From Mucilaginibacter pankratovii (GTDB lineage Bacteria; Bacteroidota; Bacteroidia; Sphingobacteriales; Sphingobacteriaceae), in the NCBI RefSeq assembly GCF_014773265.1, contig NZ_JACWMY010000007.1, positions 248,001 to 312,000 on the forward strand: a stretch of 64,000 nt of DNA, written 5' to 3'. The notes beneath the pieces were generated by a model. That model did not search any database. It saw nothing but the letters and a program-made list of their open reading frames with translations, and was not told the origin of the DNA. Positions within the stretch are counted from its first letter, which is position 1. Each line of letters opens with the position of its first letter. Shown here in pieces: positions 33,730 to 42,716 of this stretch. A program made the position numbers and the translations under genes.

Positions 33730-34470
33730 ATGAGTTTAAAGGATCAGATAGATTTGCAAAGATTGCCCCGCCACGTAGCTGTTATAATGGATGGTAACGG
33801 CCGTTGGGCAAAAGGCAAAGGCAAATTAAGGGTGTTTGGCCATCATAACGGTGTGCTATCTGTACGCGATGTAGTGGAAGGCGCAGGCATCCTGGGCATC
33901 CAATACCTTACCCTTTACACCTTCAGCGCCGAAAACTGGAACCGCCCAACGTTTGAAGTGAACGCCATTATGGAGCTCCTCATCAGCACTATTAATAAAG
34001 AAATTAATAAGCTGATGCAAAACAACGTACGCCTTAACGCCATTGGCGACCTGGGCCAGCTCCCCGCCAAATGCCACAAAGAACTTAACAACGCAATAAA
34101 TAAAACATCGGTAAATACCGGGTTGGTGCTTACACTTGCTTTAAGCTACAGCAGCCGCCGCGAAATTGTACACGCTGCCAAATCATTGGCAGTTAAGGTG
34201 CAGAACGGCGAACTAAAGCCCGAGGATATTGATGAAACTATGTTTGAAGATAATTTATATACCGGCGGCATCCCCAATCCCGAGCTTTTGATAAGAACGA
34301 GCGGGGAGTACCGTATAAGTAACTACCTGCTTTGGCAAATTGCTTATGCCGAACTGTACTTCACCACAAAACTATGGCCCGATTTCAGGCGCGAAGACTT
34401 GTATGAAGCTATACTGGATTACCAGAAACGCGAGCGCCGTTTTGGGATGACAAGCGAGCAGGTAAACTAA
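33730..34470 (+). CDS. uppS: Isoprenyl transferase (undecaprenyl-PP synthase)
   Basis: A 246-aa cis-prenyltransferase that makes undecaprenyl diphosphate, the lipid carrier for peptidoglycan. The active-site block VIMDGNGRWAKGKGKLRVFG lies near residues 21–40, with the FGHHNG and TLYTFSAENWNRP stretches following. The frame opens further upstream at a TTG (33706), but MSLKDQIDLQR at 33730 is the natural start. A TACCTTTG box lies ~110 nt upstream. It precedes bamA by 63 nt. Confidence 0.95.
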   Translation: MSLKDQIDLQRLPRHVAVIMDGNGRWAKGKGKLRVFGHHNGVLSVRDVVEGAGILGIQYLTLYTFSAENWNRPTFEVNAIMELLISTINKEINKLMQNNVRLNAIGDLGQLPAKCHKELNNAINKTSVNTGLVLTLALSYSSRREIVHAAKSLAVKVQNGELKPEDIDETMFEDNLYTGGIPNPELLIRTSGEYRISNYLLWQIAYAELYFTTKLWPDFRREDLYEAILDYQKRERRFGMTSEQVN

Positions 34471-34533
34471 ATTTTTTCTTTTAACAAAATTTAACAACTG
34501 TATAAATTATTTTTAGCCCACTAAAATATTCGG

Positions 34534-37086
34534 ATGAATAAAGTCTTTTTTGCTATTCTTTTCTCTCTTATAAGCACAGCTGCCATTGCCCAGATACCCG
34601 GCCAAAGGCGGTCTACGCTTACGAAAACCATCCCTGCCGATAGTTTGAGCTACCTTAATCCCAAAGATTATATCATTGGCGGCATAACCATTAGTGGCGC
34701 CAAATACCTCGATAAAGATGTATTGCTGCAAATATCAAAACTAAACAAGGGCGATAGGATAAACCTGCCCGGCGAGGCCAACGCCAACGTGATAAAAGAC
34801 TTGTACAAACAGGGCCTTTTTGATGATATCCACTTAAACGTAACCGGTATTAACATGGATACCATTTACCTGGAAATTGCTGTTGTGGAACGCCCGCGCC
34901 TCTCCAGGCTAAAAATAACCGGCATCCGCAAAGGCGAAGTAGAGGATGTTACTAAAAAGCTAAGCGATAAAACCGGCAAAATTGTAAACGAAAATTTGCT
35001 GAGCACCACTACCGCTATTATTAAAAAGCACTTTAACGAAAAAGGCTACCTGAATACAACCGTTACCATTACCCAGGTTAAGGATCCGGGCGACCCGAAC
35101 AGTGTGATACTGAATGTGGCGGTCGACAAAAAATCGAAGGTGATGATCAACGACGTAACCTTTGAGGGCAATAAAGATTTTTCGCAGGCAAAACTGCGTA
35201 AATACCTTAGCAAAACCCGCAAGCGCCGTTGGTATAACCTGTTCGGTTCAAAAAAATTCAAGCAGGATAAATACGACGAGGATAAGCAAAACCTGGTTGA
35301 TAAAATGCAGGCTGCCGGTTACCGCGATGCAGAAATAATAAGCGACAGTGTAACCCGCCACGATGATAAAACAGTTAATGTAAAAATTAAGGTTTACGAA
35401 GGGCATAAGTATTACTTCGGTGATATCAAGTTTTCGGGCAACGCGCGTTACCCCGCCGAAATTCTTACCCGTGTACTATCTATCGAAAAAGGCTCTGTAT
35501 TCAGCGAAGATGAATTGAGCAAACGCTTAAGTGGCCCTACGCCGAACGATGATGATGTTTCATCGCTTTACCTTAACGATGGTTATTTAACTTTTAATGC
35601 CGACCCGGTGCAAACCCGCATTCATAACGATACCGTTGATCTGGATGTAAGGATCTACGAAGGGCCGCAGTATACCATTAACCGCGTAATATTAAAAGGT
35701 AACGATGTTACCAACGATAAAGTAGTAATGCGCGAGATCCGTACCAAGCCAGGGCAAAAATTCAATAAAGCACTGTTGATACGCAGCGCCCGCGAAATTG
35801 GCCAACTGGGTAACTTTGATGAGCAAAAAACAGAACCACGCCCAACCAACATCAACCCTTCCGAAGGTACGGTTGACCTGGTTTACAACGTGGTTGAAAA
35901 GCCATCAGATCAGATAGAGCTTTCGGGCGGTTTCGGTGGCGGGCAGCTGGTGGGTACACTGGGTTTAACGTTCAACAACTTCTCGTTACGTAACCTGTTC
36001 AACGGTAAGGCATACCGTCCGTTGCCAAAGGGCGACGGGCAGAAATTGAGCTTAAGGGGCCAGTCGAGCGGCCGTACTTACCAAAACTTTTCGTTCACCT
36101 TTAGCGAACCATGGTTAGGTGGTAAAAAACCTATTTACTTTGCGCTATCGGCTTATACACAAGGTAGCTCAACCGGGCAATACTACCCAAAAACAAGCCC
36201 CAACTATAACAACTTGCGTATAAACGGTGTAGGTATTACCTTGGGTAAACGTTTAAACTGGCCCGATAACTACTTCCAGTTAAACTACTCGTTAAACTTC
36301 GACCATTATAACCTGGATAATTACGGAGGCTACCTGTTCAACAATGGTACTTCGTACAACATCAAATTAACACAAGAGTTTAGCCGTAACTCGGTAGACG
36401 TTCCTTTATATCCTACTTCAGGTTCAAACATCAAGTTAACCTTACAGGGTACGCCGCCATACTCGTTGTTTAACCATACCAACTACAATATTGCCACGCC
36501 AGAAGAGCGTTACCATTTTGTAGAGTACTACAAAATTAAGTTTGATGCACAATGGTTCACAAAAATTACCGGCAAGCTGGTATTAATGAGCCAGGCAAGG
36601 TTTGGCTACCTTGGCCAGTACAACAGTAAGGTGGGCCCTTCGCCGTTCGAGCGCTTTAAATTGGGTGGCGATGGTATGCAGAGCTACCAGTTTTTACAGG
36701 GTACAGATATTATTGGTATGAGGGGTTATGAAAACTACTCGGTAGTGCCGGTAGGTTCAAGCTTCAACGCCAATACCAACCAGGGTAACGCTATCTACAA
36801 TAAGTACACTTTTGAGCTAAGGCACCCGGTAATAGCCAGCCAATCGGCAACTATTTATATGCTTGCATTTGCAGAAGGTGGTAACGTTTGGGATAATATA
36901 AGCCAGGTAAATCCGTTTAACGTACGTCGTTCGGTAGGTTTGGGCGCAAGGATATTTTTACCGATATTTGGTTTGCTTGGGCTTGATTACGGTTACGGTT
37001 TTGATAAATTACCAGGCCAGCCCGACGCTAACAAGGGGCATATCCACTTTACAATTTCACAAAGTTTAAGCGGCGGATTTAACTAA
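34534..37086 (+). CDS. bamA: Outer membrane assembly protein BamA
   Basis: An 850-aa Omp85 protein. It has a signal peptide (MNKVFFAILFSLISTAAIAQ), a set of POTRA domains over residues ~45–430 (e.g. VTFEGNKDFSQAKLRKYL, VILKGNDVTNDKVVMREI) and a C-terminal 16-strand barrel with the GFGGGQLVGTLGL beginning and the RGYENYSVVPV loop. It inserts other barrel proteins into the outer membrane. It is larger than the proteobacterial form, as usual in Bacteroidota, and is followed immediately by two Skp-like genes. Confidence 0.95.
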   Translation: MNKVFFAILFSLISTAAIAQIPGQRRSTLTKTIPADSLSYLNPKDYIIGGITISGAKYLDKDVLLQISKLNKGDRINLPGEANANVIKDLYKQGLFDDIHLNVTGINMDTIYLEIAVVERPRLSRLKITGIRKGEVEDVTKKLSDKTGKIVNENLLSTTTAIIKKHFNEKGYLNTTVTITQVKDPGDPNSVILNVAVDKKSKVMINDVTFEGNKDFSQAKLRKYLSKTRKRRWYNLFGSKKFKQDKYDEDKQNLVDKMQAAGYRDAEIISDSVTRHDDKTVNVKIKVYEGHKYYFGDIKFSGNARYPAEILTRVLSIEKGSVFSEDELSKRLSGPTPNDDDVSSLYLNDGYLTFNADPVQTRIHNDTVDLDVRIYEGPQYTINRVILKGNDVTNDKVVMREIRTKPGQKFNKALLIRSAREIGQLGNFDEQKTEPRPTNINPSEGTVDLVYNVVEKPSDQIELSGGFGGGQLVGTLGLTFNNFSLRNLFNGKAYRPLPKGDGQKLSLRGQSSGRTYQNFSFTFSEPWLGGKKPIYFALSAYTQGSSTGQYYPKTSPNYNNLRINGVGITLGKRLNWPDNYFQLNYSLNFDHYNLDNYGGYLFNNGTSYNIKLTQEFSRNSVDVPLYPTSGSNIKLTLQGTPPYSLFNHTNYNIATPEERYHFVEYYKIKFDAQWFTKITGKLVLMSQARFGYLGQYNSKVGPSPFERFKLGGDGMQSYQFLQGTDIIGMRGYENYSVVPVGSSFNANTNQGNAIYNKYTFELRHPVIASQSATIYMLAFAEGGNVWDNISQVNPFNVRRSVGLGARIFLPIFGLLGLDYGYGFDKLPGQPDANKGHIHFTISQSLSGGFN

Positions 37087-37103
37087 ATTTGAACAGGAAT
37101 TTC

Positions 37104-37634
37104 ATGAAGAAGATAATTTTAGTACTTTTTTTTACGTTCACAGCATTTACAGCAGCAATAGCACAACGCTTTGCCTATGTAGATTCGGACTATATTTTGA
37201 AACATATACCCGAGTATGCTTCATCGCAAAAGCAACTGGCAGCACTGTCTGACCAATGGCAAAAGGAAGTTGATGGCCGTTTTCAGGAGATCGACCGCCT
37301 TTACAAAGCCTACCAGGCCGATCAGGTGCTGATGACGCCCGATATGCGCAAGCGCCGCGAAGCGGAAATTGTGGATAAAGAGAAGATAGCCAAGGACTTT
37401 CAACGGGAAAAATTTGGCCCCGATGGCGAACTGGCAAAGAAAAGCACAACACTGATTAAACCTATACAGGATAAAGTGTCAAAAGCAGTACAAGCCGTTG
37501 CCGAGAGCGACAACCTTGATATGATATTTGACAAAAACAGCGAGGTGATCATGCTTTATGCAAGCCCCCGTTACGATAAAAGTGCCGACGTAATAACTAA
37601 GTTAGGCCTTAAACCCGGAGTTTTCGCCAAATAA
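37104..37634 (+). CDS. ompH: Skp/OmpH periplasmic chaperone (first copy)
   Basis: A 176-aa Skp-family protein. It has a signal peptide (MKKIILVLFFTFTAFTAAIAQ) and then a helical body rich in Lys, Glu and Gln (e.g. SDQWQKEVDGRFQEIDRLYK). It holds unfolded outer-membrane proteins for BamA. The longer frame from TTG 37089 is less likely than ATG 37104. It lies 17 nt after bamA and 58 nt before the second copy. Confidence 0.9.
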   Translation: MKKIILVLFFTFTAFTAAIAQRFAYVDSDYILKHIPEYASSQKQLAALSDQWQKEVDGRFQEIDRLYKAYQADQVLMTPDMRKRREAEIVDKEKIAKDFQREKFGPDGELAKKSTTLIKPIQDKVSKAVQAVAESDNLDMIFDKNSEVIMLYASPRYDKSADVITKLGLKPGVFAK

Positions 37635-37692
37635 AAAAAATACATAAATTCGCGAACTATTTAATTTAAACACCAGAACAGAACAAAAAACA

Positions 37693-38205
37693 ATGAAAAA
37701 ACTATTTAAAGTTGCTTTAGTTGCAGCAGGAATGTTATTTGCAGGCAACTTTGCCCAGGCCCAAACGAAAATAGGCCATATTAATTTTGAGCAGTTAGTA
37801 GGCCTGATGCCAGAAACTAAAACACTTTCTGCACAGATAGATGCTTACAAGCAAACATTTGTTACCCAGCTTACGGCTATGAACACTGAGTTGCAGGCGA
37901 AAGGTAAAGATTTTCAGGACAAAGGTGCAACCATGACTGATGCTGTTAAGGTTGCTAAACAGAATGAATTGCAGGATCTGAGCAAACGTTTCCAGGATTA
38001 CCAGGCTACCGCTCAACAACAAGTTGAAGCAAAAGGTAACGAATTAACCAAACCATTGGTTGATAAAGCCCGCGCTGCAATTGCCGCCGTAGCAAAAGAA
38101 AAAGGTTACACCTACGTTTTAAACTCATCACAAACAGACCTGATCGTATCACCTGATGCTGATGACCTGATGGCTGCTGTGAAAATTAAATTAGCTTTGA
38201 AATAA
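37693..38205 (+). CDS. ompH: Skp/OmpH periplasmic chaperone (second copy)
   Basis: A 170-aa Skp-family protein, distinct from the first in sequence. The signal peptide (MKKLFKVALVAAGMLFAGNF) precedes a mature chain with a central helical stretch (KFQDYQ-type heptads, VKVAKQNELQDLSKRFQDYQ). Both copies in tandem downstream of bamA are the usual Bacteroidota arrangement. A strong terminator follows at 38231–38263. Confidence 0.92.
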   Translation: MKKLFKVALVAAGMLFAGNFAQAQTKIGHINFEQLVGLMPETKTLSAQIDAYKQTFVTQLTAMNTELQAKGKDFQDKGATMTDAVKVAKQNELQDLSKRFQDYQATAQQQVEAKGNELTKPLVDKARAAIAAVAKEKGYTYVLNSSQTDLIVSPDADDLMAAVKIKLALK

Positions 38206-38230
38206 GCTTTTTAAACAATTAAATTATTAC

Positions 38231-38263
38231 AAAAAAGCGCCCTCACTACGGGGCGCTTTTTTT
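38231..38263 (+). terminator. Rho-independent terminator after ompH pair
   Basis: AAAAAGCGCCC, an 8-base loop, GGGCGCTTTTTTT. A clear stem and U tract 26 nt after the second ompH stop. Confidence 0.9.
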
Positions 38264-38278
38264 AGTTTTGAGGCATAT

Positions 38279-39121
38279 ATGGCAAAAGGCAACCCAATAG
38301 GCGTATTTGATTCGGGCATAGGCGGCTTAACCGTTTTTCGCTCCATTGTGGAGGCTTTGCCCGGTTACGATTATATTTACCTGGGCGATAACGGCCGCGC
38401 ACCCTACGGTAACCGCTCGTTTAAAACCATTCACCAATATACCTGGGAGTGTGTGCAGTGGATGTTTAAGCAGGGTTGCCCGCTGGTTATCCTGGCCTGC
38501 AACACGGCATCTGCAAAGGCGTTGCGCACCATACAGCAGCAGGATTTGCCCAATGGGTATGCTGATAAACGTGTGCTGGGGGTTATCCGCCCTACGGCAG
38601 AGGTTATTGCCGATTACACCAAAACAAAGGAGATTGGCGTACTGGGTACCAAGGGTACCGTTCAAAGCGGATCGTACCTGTTAGAGATAGAGCATTTTGC
38701 TCCCGAATTAAAAGTACACCAGCAGGCGGCGCCGCTTTGGGTACCGCTGATAGAGAACGGCGAATATGATAAACCCGGCGCCGATTATTATGTAAAAATG
38801 TACCTGGATCAATTAATGGCACAATCGCCAAATATTGATACCGTATTACTGGCCTGCACGCATTACCCCTTGCTGGCCGATAAAATAAAGGCGCACTTAC
38901 CGGGCAATGTAAATGTAGTAGCCCAGGGCGATATTGTGGCCGCCAGCTTGGTGGATTATTTGCAGCGCCACCCGGAAATGGAGCAAAATCTTAGCAAAAC
39001 CGGCAAGCGCCAGTTTTACACCACCATAGACGACACCGCCGACTTCGACCACCATGCGTCCCAATTCTTCAACGATGAGGTAAAGAGTGAGTTTGTTGAT
39101 ATAAGGGAAGGGTGTGAGTAG
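38279..39121 (+). CDS. murI: Glutamate racemase
   Basis: A 280-aa enzyme that makes D-glutamate for peptidoglycan. The N-terminal signature is FDSGIGGLTVFRSIV, the first catalytic cysteine is in ILACNTASAKA, and the second is in LLACTHYPLLAD. The length is normal. It closes the bamA cluster but lies behind a terminator, so it probably has its own promoter in the 73-nt gap. The stretch after it carries repeat DNA and then the split nuo operon. Confidence 0.95.
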   Translation: MAKGNPIGVFDSGIGGLTVFRSIVEALPGYDYIYLGDNGRAPYGNRSFKTIHQYTWECVQWMFKQGCPLVILACNTASAKALRTIQQQDLPNGYADKRVLGVIRPTAEVIADYTKTKEIGVLGTKGTVQSGSYLLEIEHFAPELKVHQQAAPLWVPLIENGEYDKPGADYYVKMYLDQLMAQSPNIDTVLLACTHYPLLADKIKAHLPGNVNVVAQGDIVAASLVDYLQRHPEMEQNLSKTGKRQFYTTIDDTADFDHHASQFFNDEVKSEFVDIREGCE

Positions 39122-39158
39122 AGATGTGCAGACGTGCAGATTTCAGATGTGCAGATTG

Positions 39159-39240
39159 TCTGAACCTTGATTCACCTGATTATAGGATGACCTGATTTTT
39201 GAAATCAAGACTATCCTTAAATCCTATAAATCAAGGTTCA
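39159..39240. repeat. 82-bp interspersed palindromic element
   Basis: The element starts TCTGAACCTTGATT and ends AATCAAGGTTCA, so its ends are inverted repeats. Its middle includes AAATCAAGACTATCCTTAAA. A worn relative lies at 32643–32730. It is followed by AATCGGTG-type repeats (39247–39281) that recur at 40504–40539 between nuoH and nuoI. It lies directly upstream of nuoH. Such elements are frequent in intergenic DNA of this phylum. Confidence 0.65.
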
Positions 39241-39326
39241 AAAAATAATCGGTGTAATCATCCTCCATCGGTGAAATCCCACTTAAAAAACAACTACCAA
39301 AACAGTCAACTATCCTCCGCATTTAT

Positions 39327-39334
39327 TAAGTTTG
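39327..39334 (+). promoter_or_regulatory. -7 box before nuoH
   Basis: TAAGTTTG fits TAnnTTTG exactly and precedes the TTG start of nuoH at 39353 by 18 nt. The longer frame's TTG start (39332) lies inside the box itself and is therefore rejected. Confidence 0.5.
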
Positions 39335-39352
39335 CAGCCAAAGCAAGCGCCC

Positions 39353-40423
39353 TTGAATTTTTATCTTACATATTTTATTGTTGCCTTTGGTTTATTTGCT
39401 TTTGTGGGGCTGTTTACCATGATCGGCGTGTACGCCGAGCGTAAGGTGAGCGCCTTCATCCAAAACCGTTTGGGCCCTACCGAAACGGGCAAATTTGGCT
39501 GGCTGCAGGTACCCGCCGATATGCTGAAGATGGTGCAAAAGGAATTTATCATCCCCGCCGCTGCCGATAAAATATTGTTCCTGATGGCGCCGGCAGTTAT
39601 TTTTATAGGTGTTTATCTTGGTTTTGCAGCGTTGCCATGGGCGGCCGGCATTGTACCGGCCAATATCAACATAGGGTTGTATTATGTGTTCGCTATTATT
39701 TCTATCGAAACCCTTGGCATCCTGATGGCGGGCTGGGGCTCCAACAATAAATATTCTATACTGGGTGCTATGCGCTCCGCCGCGCAAATTATCTCTTACG
39801 AGATCCCGGCAGGCTTCGCATTGATAGCCGTAGTAATGATAGCACAAACCCTCAATCTGCAGGAAATTTCGATGCAGCAAGGTGTACTGGCGGCCGAAAA
39901 AATAAAGTTTTTAGGCATTTTGGATGTAACCAACGTAGGCGGCATTTTATCGTGGAATGTGTTCCGCGCGCCGCATTTGTTAGTGGCATTTGTCATTTAT
40001 TTCATCGCGTCGCTGGCCGAGAGCAACCGTGCGCCCTTTGATATCCCCGAGGCAGATTCGGAACTGGTATCGGGTTTTCATACCGAGTTTACCGGCCTGC
40101 AGTTTGCACTGGTGTTTTTGGCGGAGTACAGCATGATGTACCTCGTATCTATGGTAGGGGTGATATTGTTCCTCGGTGCCTGGAATACGCCGCTGCCCAA
40201 TATGGGCGCGGTAAGACTGGCCGACTGGACAACCAGCACCGCTTGGGGCATCATCTGGATCCTGGTAAAAACAGTAGCCCTGGTAGGCGTGCAAATGTGG
40301 ATTCGCTGGACACTGCCCCGCTTACGGGTAGACCAACTGATGAACCTCTGCTGGAAGATACTAACCCCGCTGGCCTTTGCCTGCATGCTGATATCCGGCG
40401 TGTGGCGGCTATGGGTAATGTAA
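39353..40423 (+). CDS. nuoH: NADH-quinone oxidoreductase subunit H
   Basis: A ~356-aa membrane subunit that forms the quinone-binding boundary of respiratory complex I. Characteristic stretches are GVYAERKVSAFIQNRLGPTE, AMRSAAQIISYEIPAG and RAPFDIPEADSELVSGFHTE. The frame opens at TTG 39332, but a TAAGTTTG promoter box covers that codon, so TTG 39353 (…NFYLTYFIVAFG) is preferred. It opens the nuoH–N half operon; nuoA–G do not precede it. A repeat element sits just upstream. Confidence 0.93.
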   Translation: MNFYLTYFIVAFGLFAFVGLFTMIGVYAERKVSAFIQNRLGPTETGKFGWLQVPADMLKMVQKEFIIPAAADKILFLMAPAVIFIGVYLGFAALPWAAGIVPANINIGLYYVFAIISIETLGILMAGWGSNNKYSILGAMRSAAQIISYEIPAGFALIAVVMIAQTLNLQEISMQQGVLAAEKIKFLGILDVTNVGGILSWNVFRAPHLLVAFVIYFIASLAESNRAPFDIPEADSELVSGFHTEFTGLQFALVFLAEYSMMYLVSMVGVILFLGAWNTPLPNMGAVRLADWTTSTAWGIIWILVKTVALVGVQMWIRWTLPRLRVDQLMNLCWKILTPLAFACMLISGVWRLWVM

Positions 40424-40503
40424 GAGGAAGAGGCAAGAAGTTAGAATCAAGAGACAAGACGATTAGATTTGGGACGAAAAGATAAAAGAATAAAGACGGA
40501 AGG

Positions 40504-40539
40504 AATCGGTGGAATCATCATAAAATCGGTGAAATCCCA
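40504..40539 (+). repeat. AATCGGTG-type intergenic repeat
   Basis: AATCGGTGGAATCATCATAA then AATCGGTGAAATCCCA resembles the stretch at 39247–39281 (same repeated words with small changes). It lies in the 126-nt gap between nuoH and nuoI, which otherwise contains AGAGGAAGAGGCAAGAAG-type purine sequence. Confidence 0.5.
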
Positions 40540-40549
40540 AGAAATATAA

Positions 40550-41140
40550 ATGGTAAATAAAGTACTAAATGGATTTGTAACGGCATGGCGGGGGCTTACC
40601 CTCACCGTGAGGCATCTGTTTGTGGGTAATTTTAAGCGGCAGGTGATACCCATTACCGATAATAATTACTTTAAGCAGCAAAACGATACCAATACCATAC
40701 AGTACCCTAAGCAGCAATTACCATCGCCCGAGGTGGGCCGCTACCAGTTGGATGTGGAGATAGACGACTGTATTGTGTGCGACCTTTGCGCCAAGATTTG
40801 CCCGGTTAACTGCATCGATATCGAATCGATAAAATCTACCGAAGGCTCCATCGGCGAAACATCCGATGGGTCAAAAAAACTGCTGTACGCCGCCAAATTT
40901 GATATTGATATGGCCAAATGCATGTACTGCGGGCTGTGCACCATTGTGTGCCCAACCGAGTGTATTGTAATGACAAACCAGTACGACCGTACCGTATTTA
41001 AACTGAAGGACCTGAACTACGAATTCTCGGATATGTCGCCCGAACTGGCCGCCGAAAAACGAATGCTGCTGGAGAAACAGCAGGCCGAAAAACAGGCGGC
41101 CAAATTAGCCGCCATGAAAGCGAAGGAGGGCGGCGCATGA
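40550..41140 (+). CDS. nuoI: NADH-quinone oxidoreductase subunit I
   Basis: A 196-aa iron–sulfur subunit. Two 4Fe-4S motifs are visible: CIVCDLCAKICPVNC and CMYCGLCTIVCPTEC. They pass electrons toward the quinone. The C-terminal tail (KRMLLEKQQAEKQAAKLAAM) is long and charged. Its stop overlaps nuoJ by 4 nt. Confidence 0.95.
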   Translation: MVNKVLNGFVTAWRGLTLTVRHLFVGNFKRQVIPITDNNYFKQQNDTNTIQYPKQQLPSPEVGRYQLDVEIDDCIVCDLCAKICPVNCIDIESIKSTEGSIGETSDGSKKLLYAAKFDIDMAKCMYCGLCTIVCPTECIVMTNQYDRTVFKLKDLNYEFSDMSPELAAEKRMLLEKQQAEKQAAKLAAMKAKEGGA

Positions 41141-41688
41141 GTTTAGTGCAGGTGATGTTTTATGTGATGAGCTTTGTGGTGCTGGGTTCGGCATTGATGG
41201 TAGCCATCAGCAAAAATTTGGTGCGCAGCATCTTTATGTTCTTCATCACACTGTTTGGCCTTGCAGGGCTGTACGTATTGGCCCTTGCCGATTTTGTGGC
41301 CGTTACCCAGATTGTGATTTACGTGGGCGGTATTTTGGTGCTGATACTGTTTGCCTTTATGCTGTCGGGCAAGGAGGCGCTGGCAGCTGTGGAGCAACAA
41401 AAGAACCGTTTTATCAGTCTGCATAATTTACCTGCCTTTATCCTCGCCGCGCTGTTTTTGGTAGTAATGGTGAACGTTATATTTAAAGCCGACATCGCCG
41501 GCTTGCCCTGGATAAAAGCTGCAAAAGATGCCGGCAATATTATCCCGGTGAACGAATCGGGCATCAATAATATCGGCATCAATTTAATGACGAGGTATTT
41601 GCTGCCCTTCGAGGCCATTAGTGTTTTGCTGATGATAGCCCTGGTAGGTGCGGCGCACCTGTCGCGGAAGGAGGGTAATAACCCATGA
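41137..41688 (+). CDS. nuoJ: NADH-quinone oxidoreductase subunit J
   Basis: A 183-aa subunit with five membrane helices. The family signature lies around DFVAVTQIVIYVGGILVLIL. It overlaps nuoI by 4 nt and nuoK by 4 nt (41685–41688), a typical nuo arrangement. Confidence 0.95.
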   Translation: MSLVQVMFYVMSFVVLGSALMVAISKNLVRSIFMFFITLFGLAGLYVLALADFVAVTQIVIYVGGILVLILFAFMLSGKEALAAVEQQKNRFISLHNLPAFILAALFLVVMVNVIFKADIAGLPWIKAAKDAGNIIPVNESGINNIGINLMTRYLLPFEAISVLLMIALVGAAHLSRKEGNNP

Positions 41689-41990
41689 TCACCCTGCAGC
41701 ATTTTATGCTGGTGAGCGCATTGCTGTTTTGCATCGGGCTGTTCATCATCGTATCAAAAAAGAACGCGATCCAAATATTGATCGGCATCGAACTGATGCT
41801 GAATGCTGCCATCCTCAACCTGGTAGCCTTTGGCAGGTATGACCGCATCAACAACGGCGGACAAATGTTTGCCCTGTTTGCCATTGTGCTTGCCGCGGCC
41901 ACAACAGCTGTAGCGTTGGCCATCATACTGAATGTTTATCGCCGGTATAAAACGATTGATGCGGATAAAATTAACCAGTTAAAAGATTAA
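41685..41990 (+). CDS. nuoK: NADH-quinone oxidoreductase subunit K
   Basis: A 101-aa subunit with three membrane helices. The conserved glutamate region is LIGIELMLNAAILNL, preceded by the KKNAIQIL segment. Its length and position after nuoJ fit NuoK exactly. It is followed by an unexpected plug-domain gene instead of nuoL. Confidence 0.95.
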   Translation: MITLQHFMLVSALLFCIGLFIIVSKKNAIQILIGIELMLNAAILNLVAFGRYDRINNGGQMFALFAIVLAAATTAVALAIILNVYRRYKTIDADKINQLKD

Positions 41991-41993
41991 GGG

Positions 41994-42716
41994 ATGAGGA
42001 AGCTGGTTTTTATATTCGGATTGATGTGTGTTTGTGTGAGTGGTTTCACGCAAAAACGTTGGCAAGAACCACCTAATCCTCCAATGCCGGTTAAACCACT
42101 TATTGTAATTGATAACCGCTACTACGCCGATGATCTGAACCGGGTTAAGCCAAATGATATAAAGAAGGTTGAAATTTTAAAAAGCGCTGCCGCTGCCGCC
42201 ATATATGGAAGACAAGCCGCTAATGGCGCAATTTTGGTGACAACAAAGCATAACAAGCCCGTAAAAATGGGGGCGCATCCGCTGGTTATCTTGCCGGATA
42301 CGTTGAGGTATGGCAAGATTATCCTCATGAATTTGGAAACAGGTAAGGAGGGGTTAGACACGCTGAATACGGATGAAATTATTGATTATAAGTTTCTCAA
42401 AAAAGGGTCAACTGCCTATGCAGCTAATGGCTCGCCGGTATTACTGCTTTTTACAAGAGATTATGCAATTAAGATTTATCTTAACAAGCTTTGCAGCGTA
42501 ACGCAAGGTTATCGTAAGTATTTAAATGATAATAATTTTTCTGACTCGAAGGTGCTCTATGATGTAAATGGTGAATACAGAAAACGTGACGATACTTTAA
42601 TAAAGTATCTGTACGAGCTGCCTGTAGGCGATATAAAAAACACTGTGTTCATCGAAGATTATAAGATGAAGGGGATGAGTAGTACAATTTTTAAGATCAC
42701 AACTAAGAAACATTGA
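41994..42716 (+). CDS. TonB-plug-domain-like exported protein in the nuo operon
   Basis: A 240-aa protein with signal peptide (MRKLVFIFGLMCVCVSGFTQ). Residues ~33–85 follow the SusC/TonB plug consensus: PLIVIDNRYYADDLNRVKPN, then EILKSAAAAAIYGRQAANGA and ILVTTK. No barrel follows; the C-terminal ~150 residues have no recognised fold. A free-standing plug domain cannot act as a receptor by itself. It lies 3 nt after nuoK and overlaps the TTG start of nuoL by 4 nt, so it is translated within the operon. Confidence 0.85.
   Translation: MRKLVFIFGLMCVCVSGFTQKRWQEPPNPPMPVKPLIVIDNRYYADDLNRVKPNDIKKVEILKSAAAAAIYGRQAANGAILVTTKHNKPVKMGAHPLVILPDTLRYGKIILMNLETGKEGLDTLNTDEIIDYKFLKKGSTAYAANGSPVLLLFTRDYAIKIYLNKLCSVTQGYRKYLNDNNFSDSKVLYDVNGEYRKRDDTLIKYLYELPVGDIKNTVFIEDYKMKGMSSTIFKITTKKH

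Noticed and set aside
38279..40423. murI and nuoH as one transcript
   Set aside because: A 231-nt gap with repeat DNA and a separate -7 box before nuoH lie between them.
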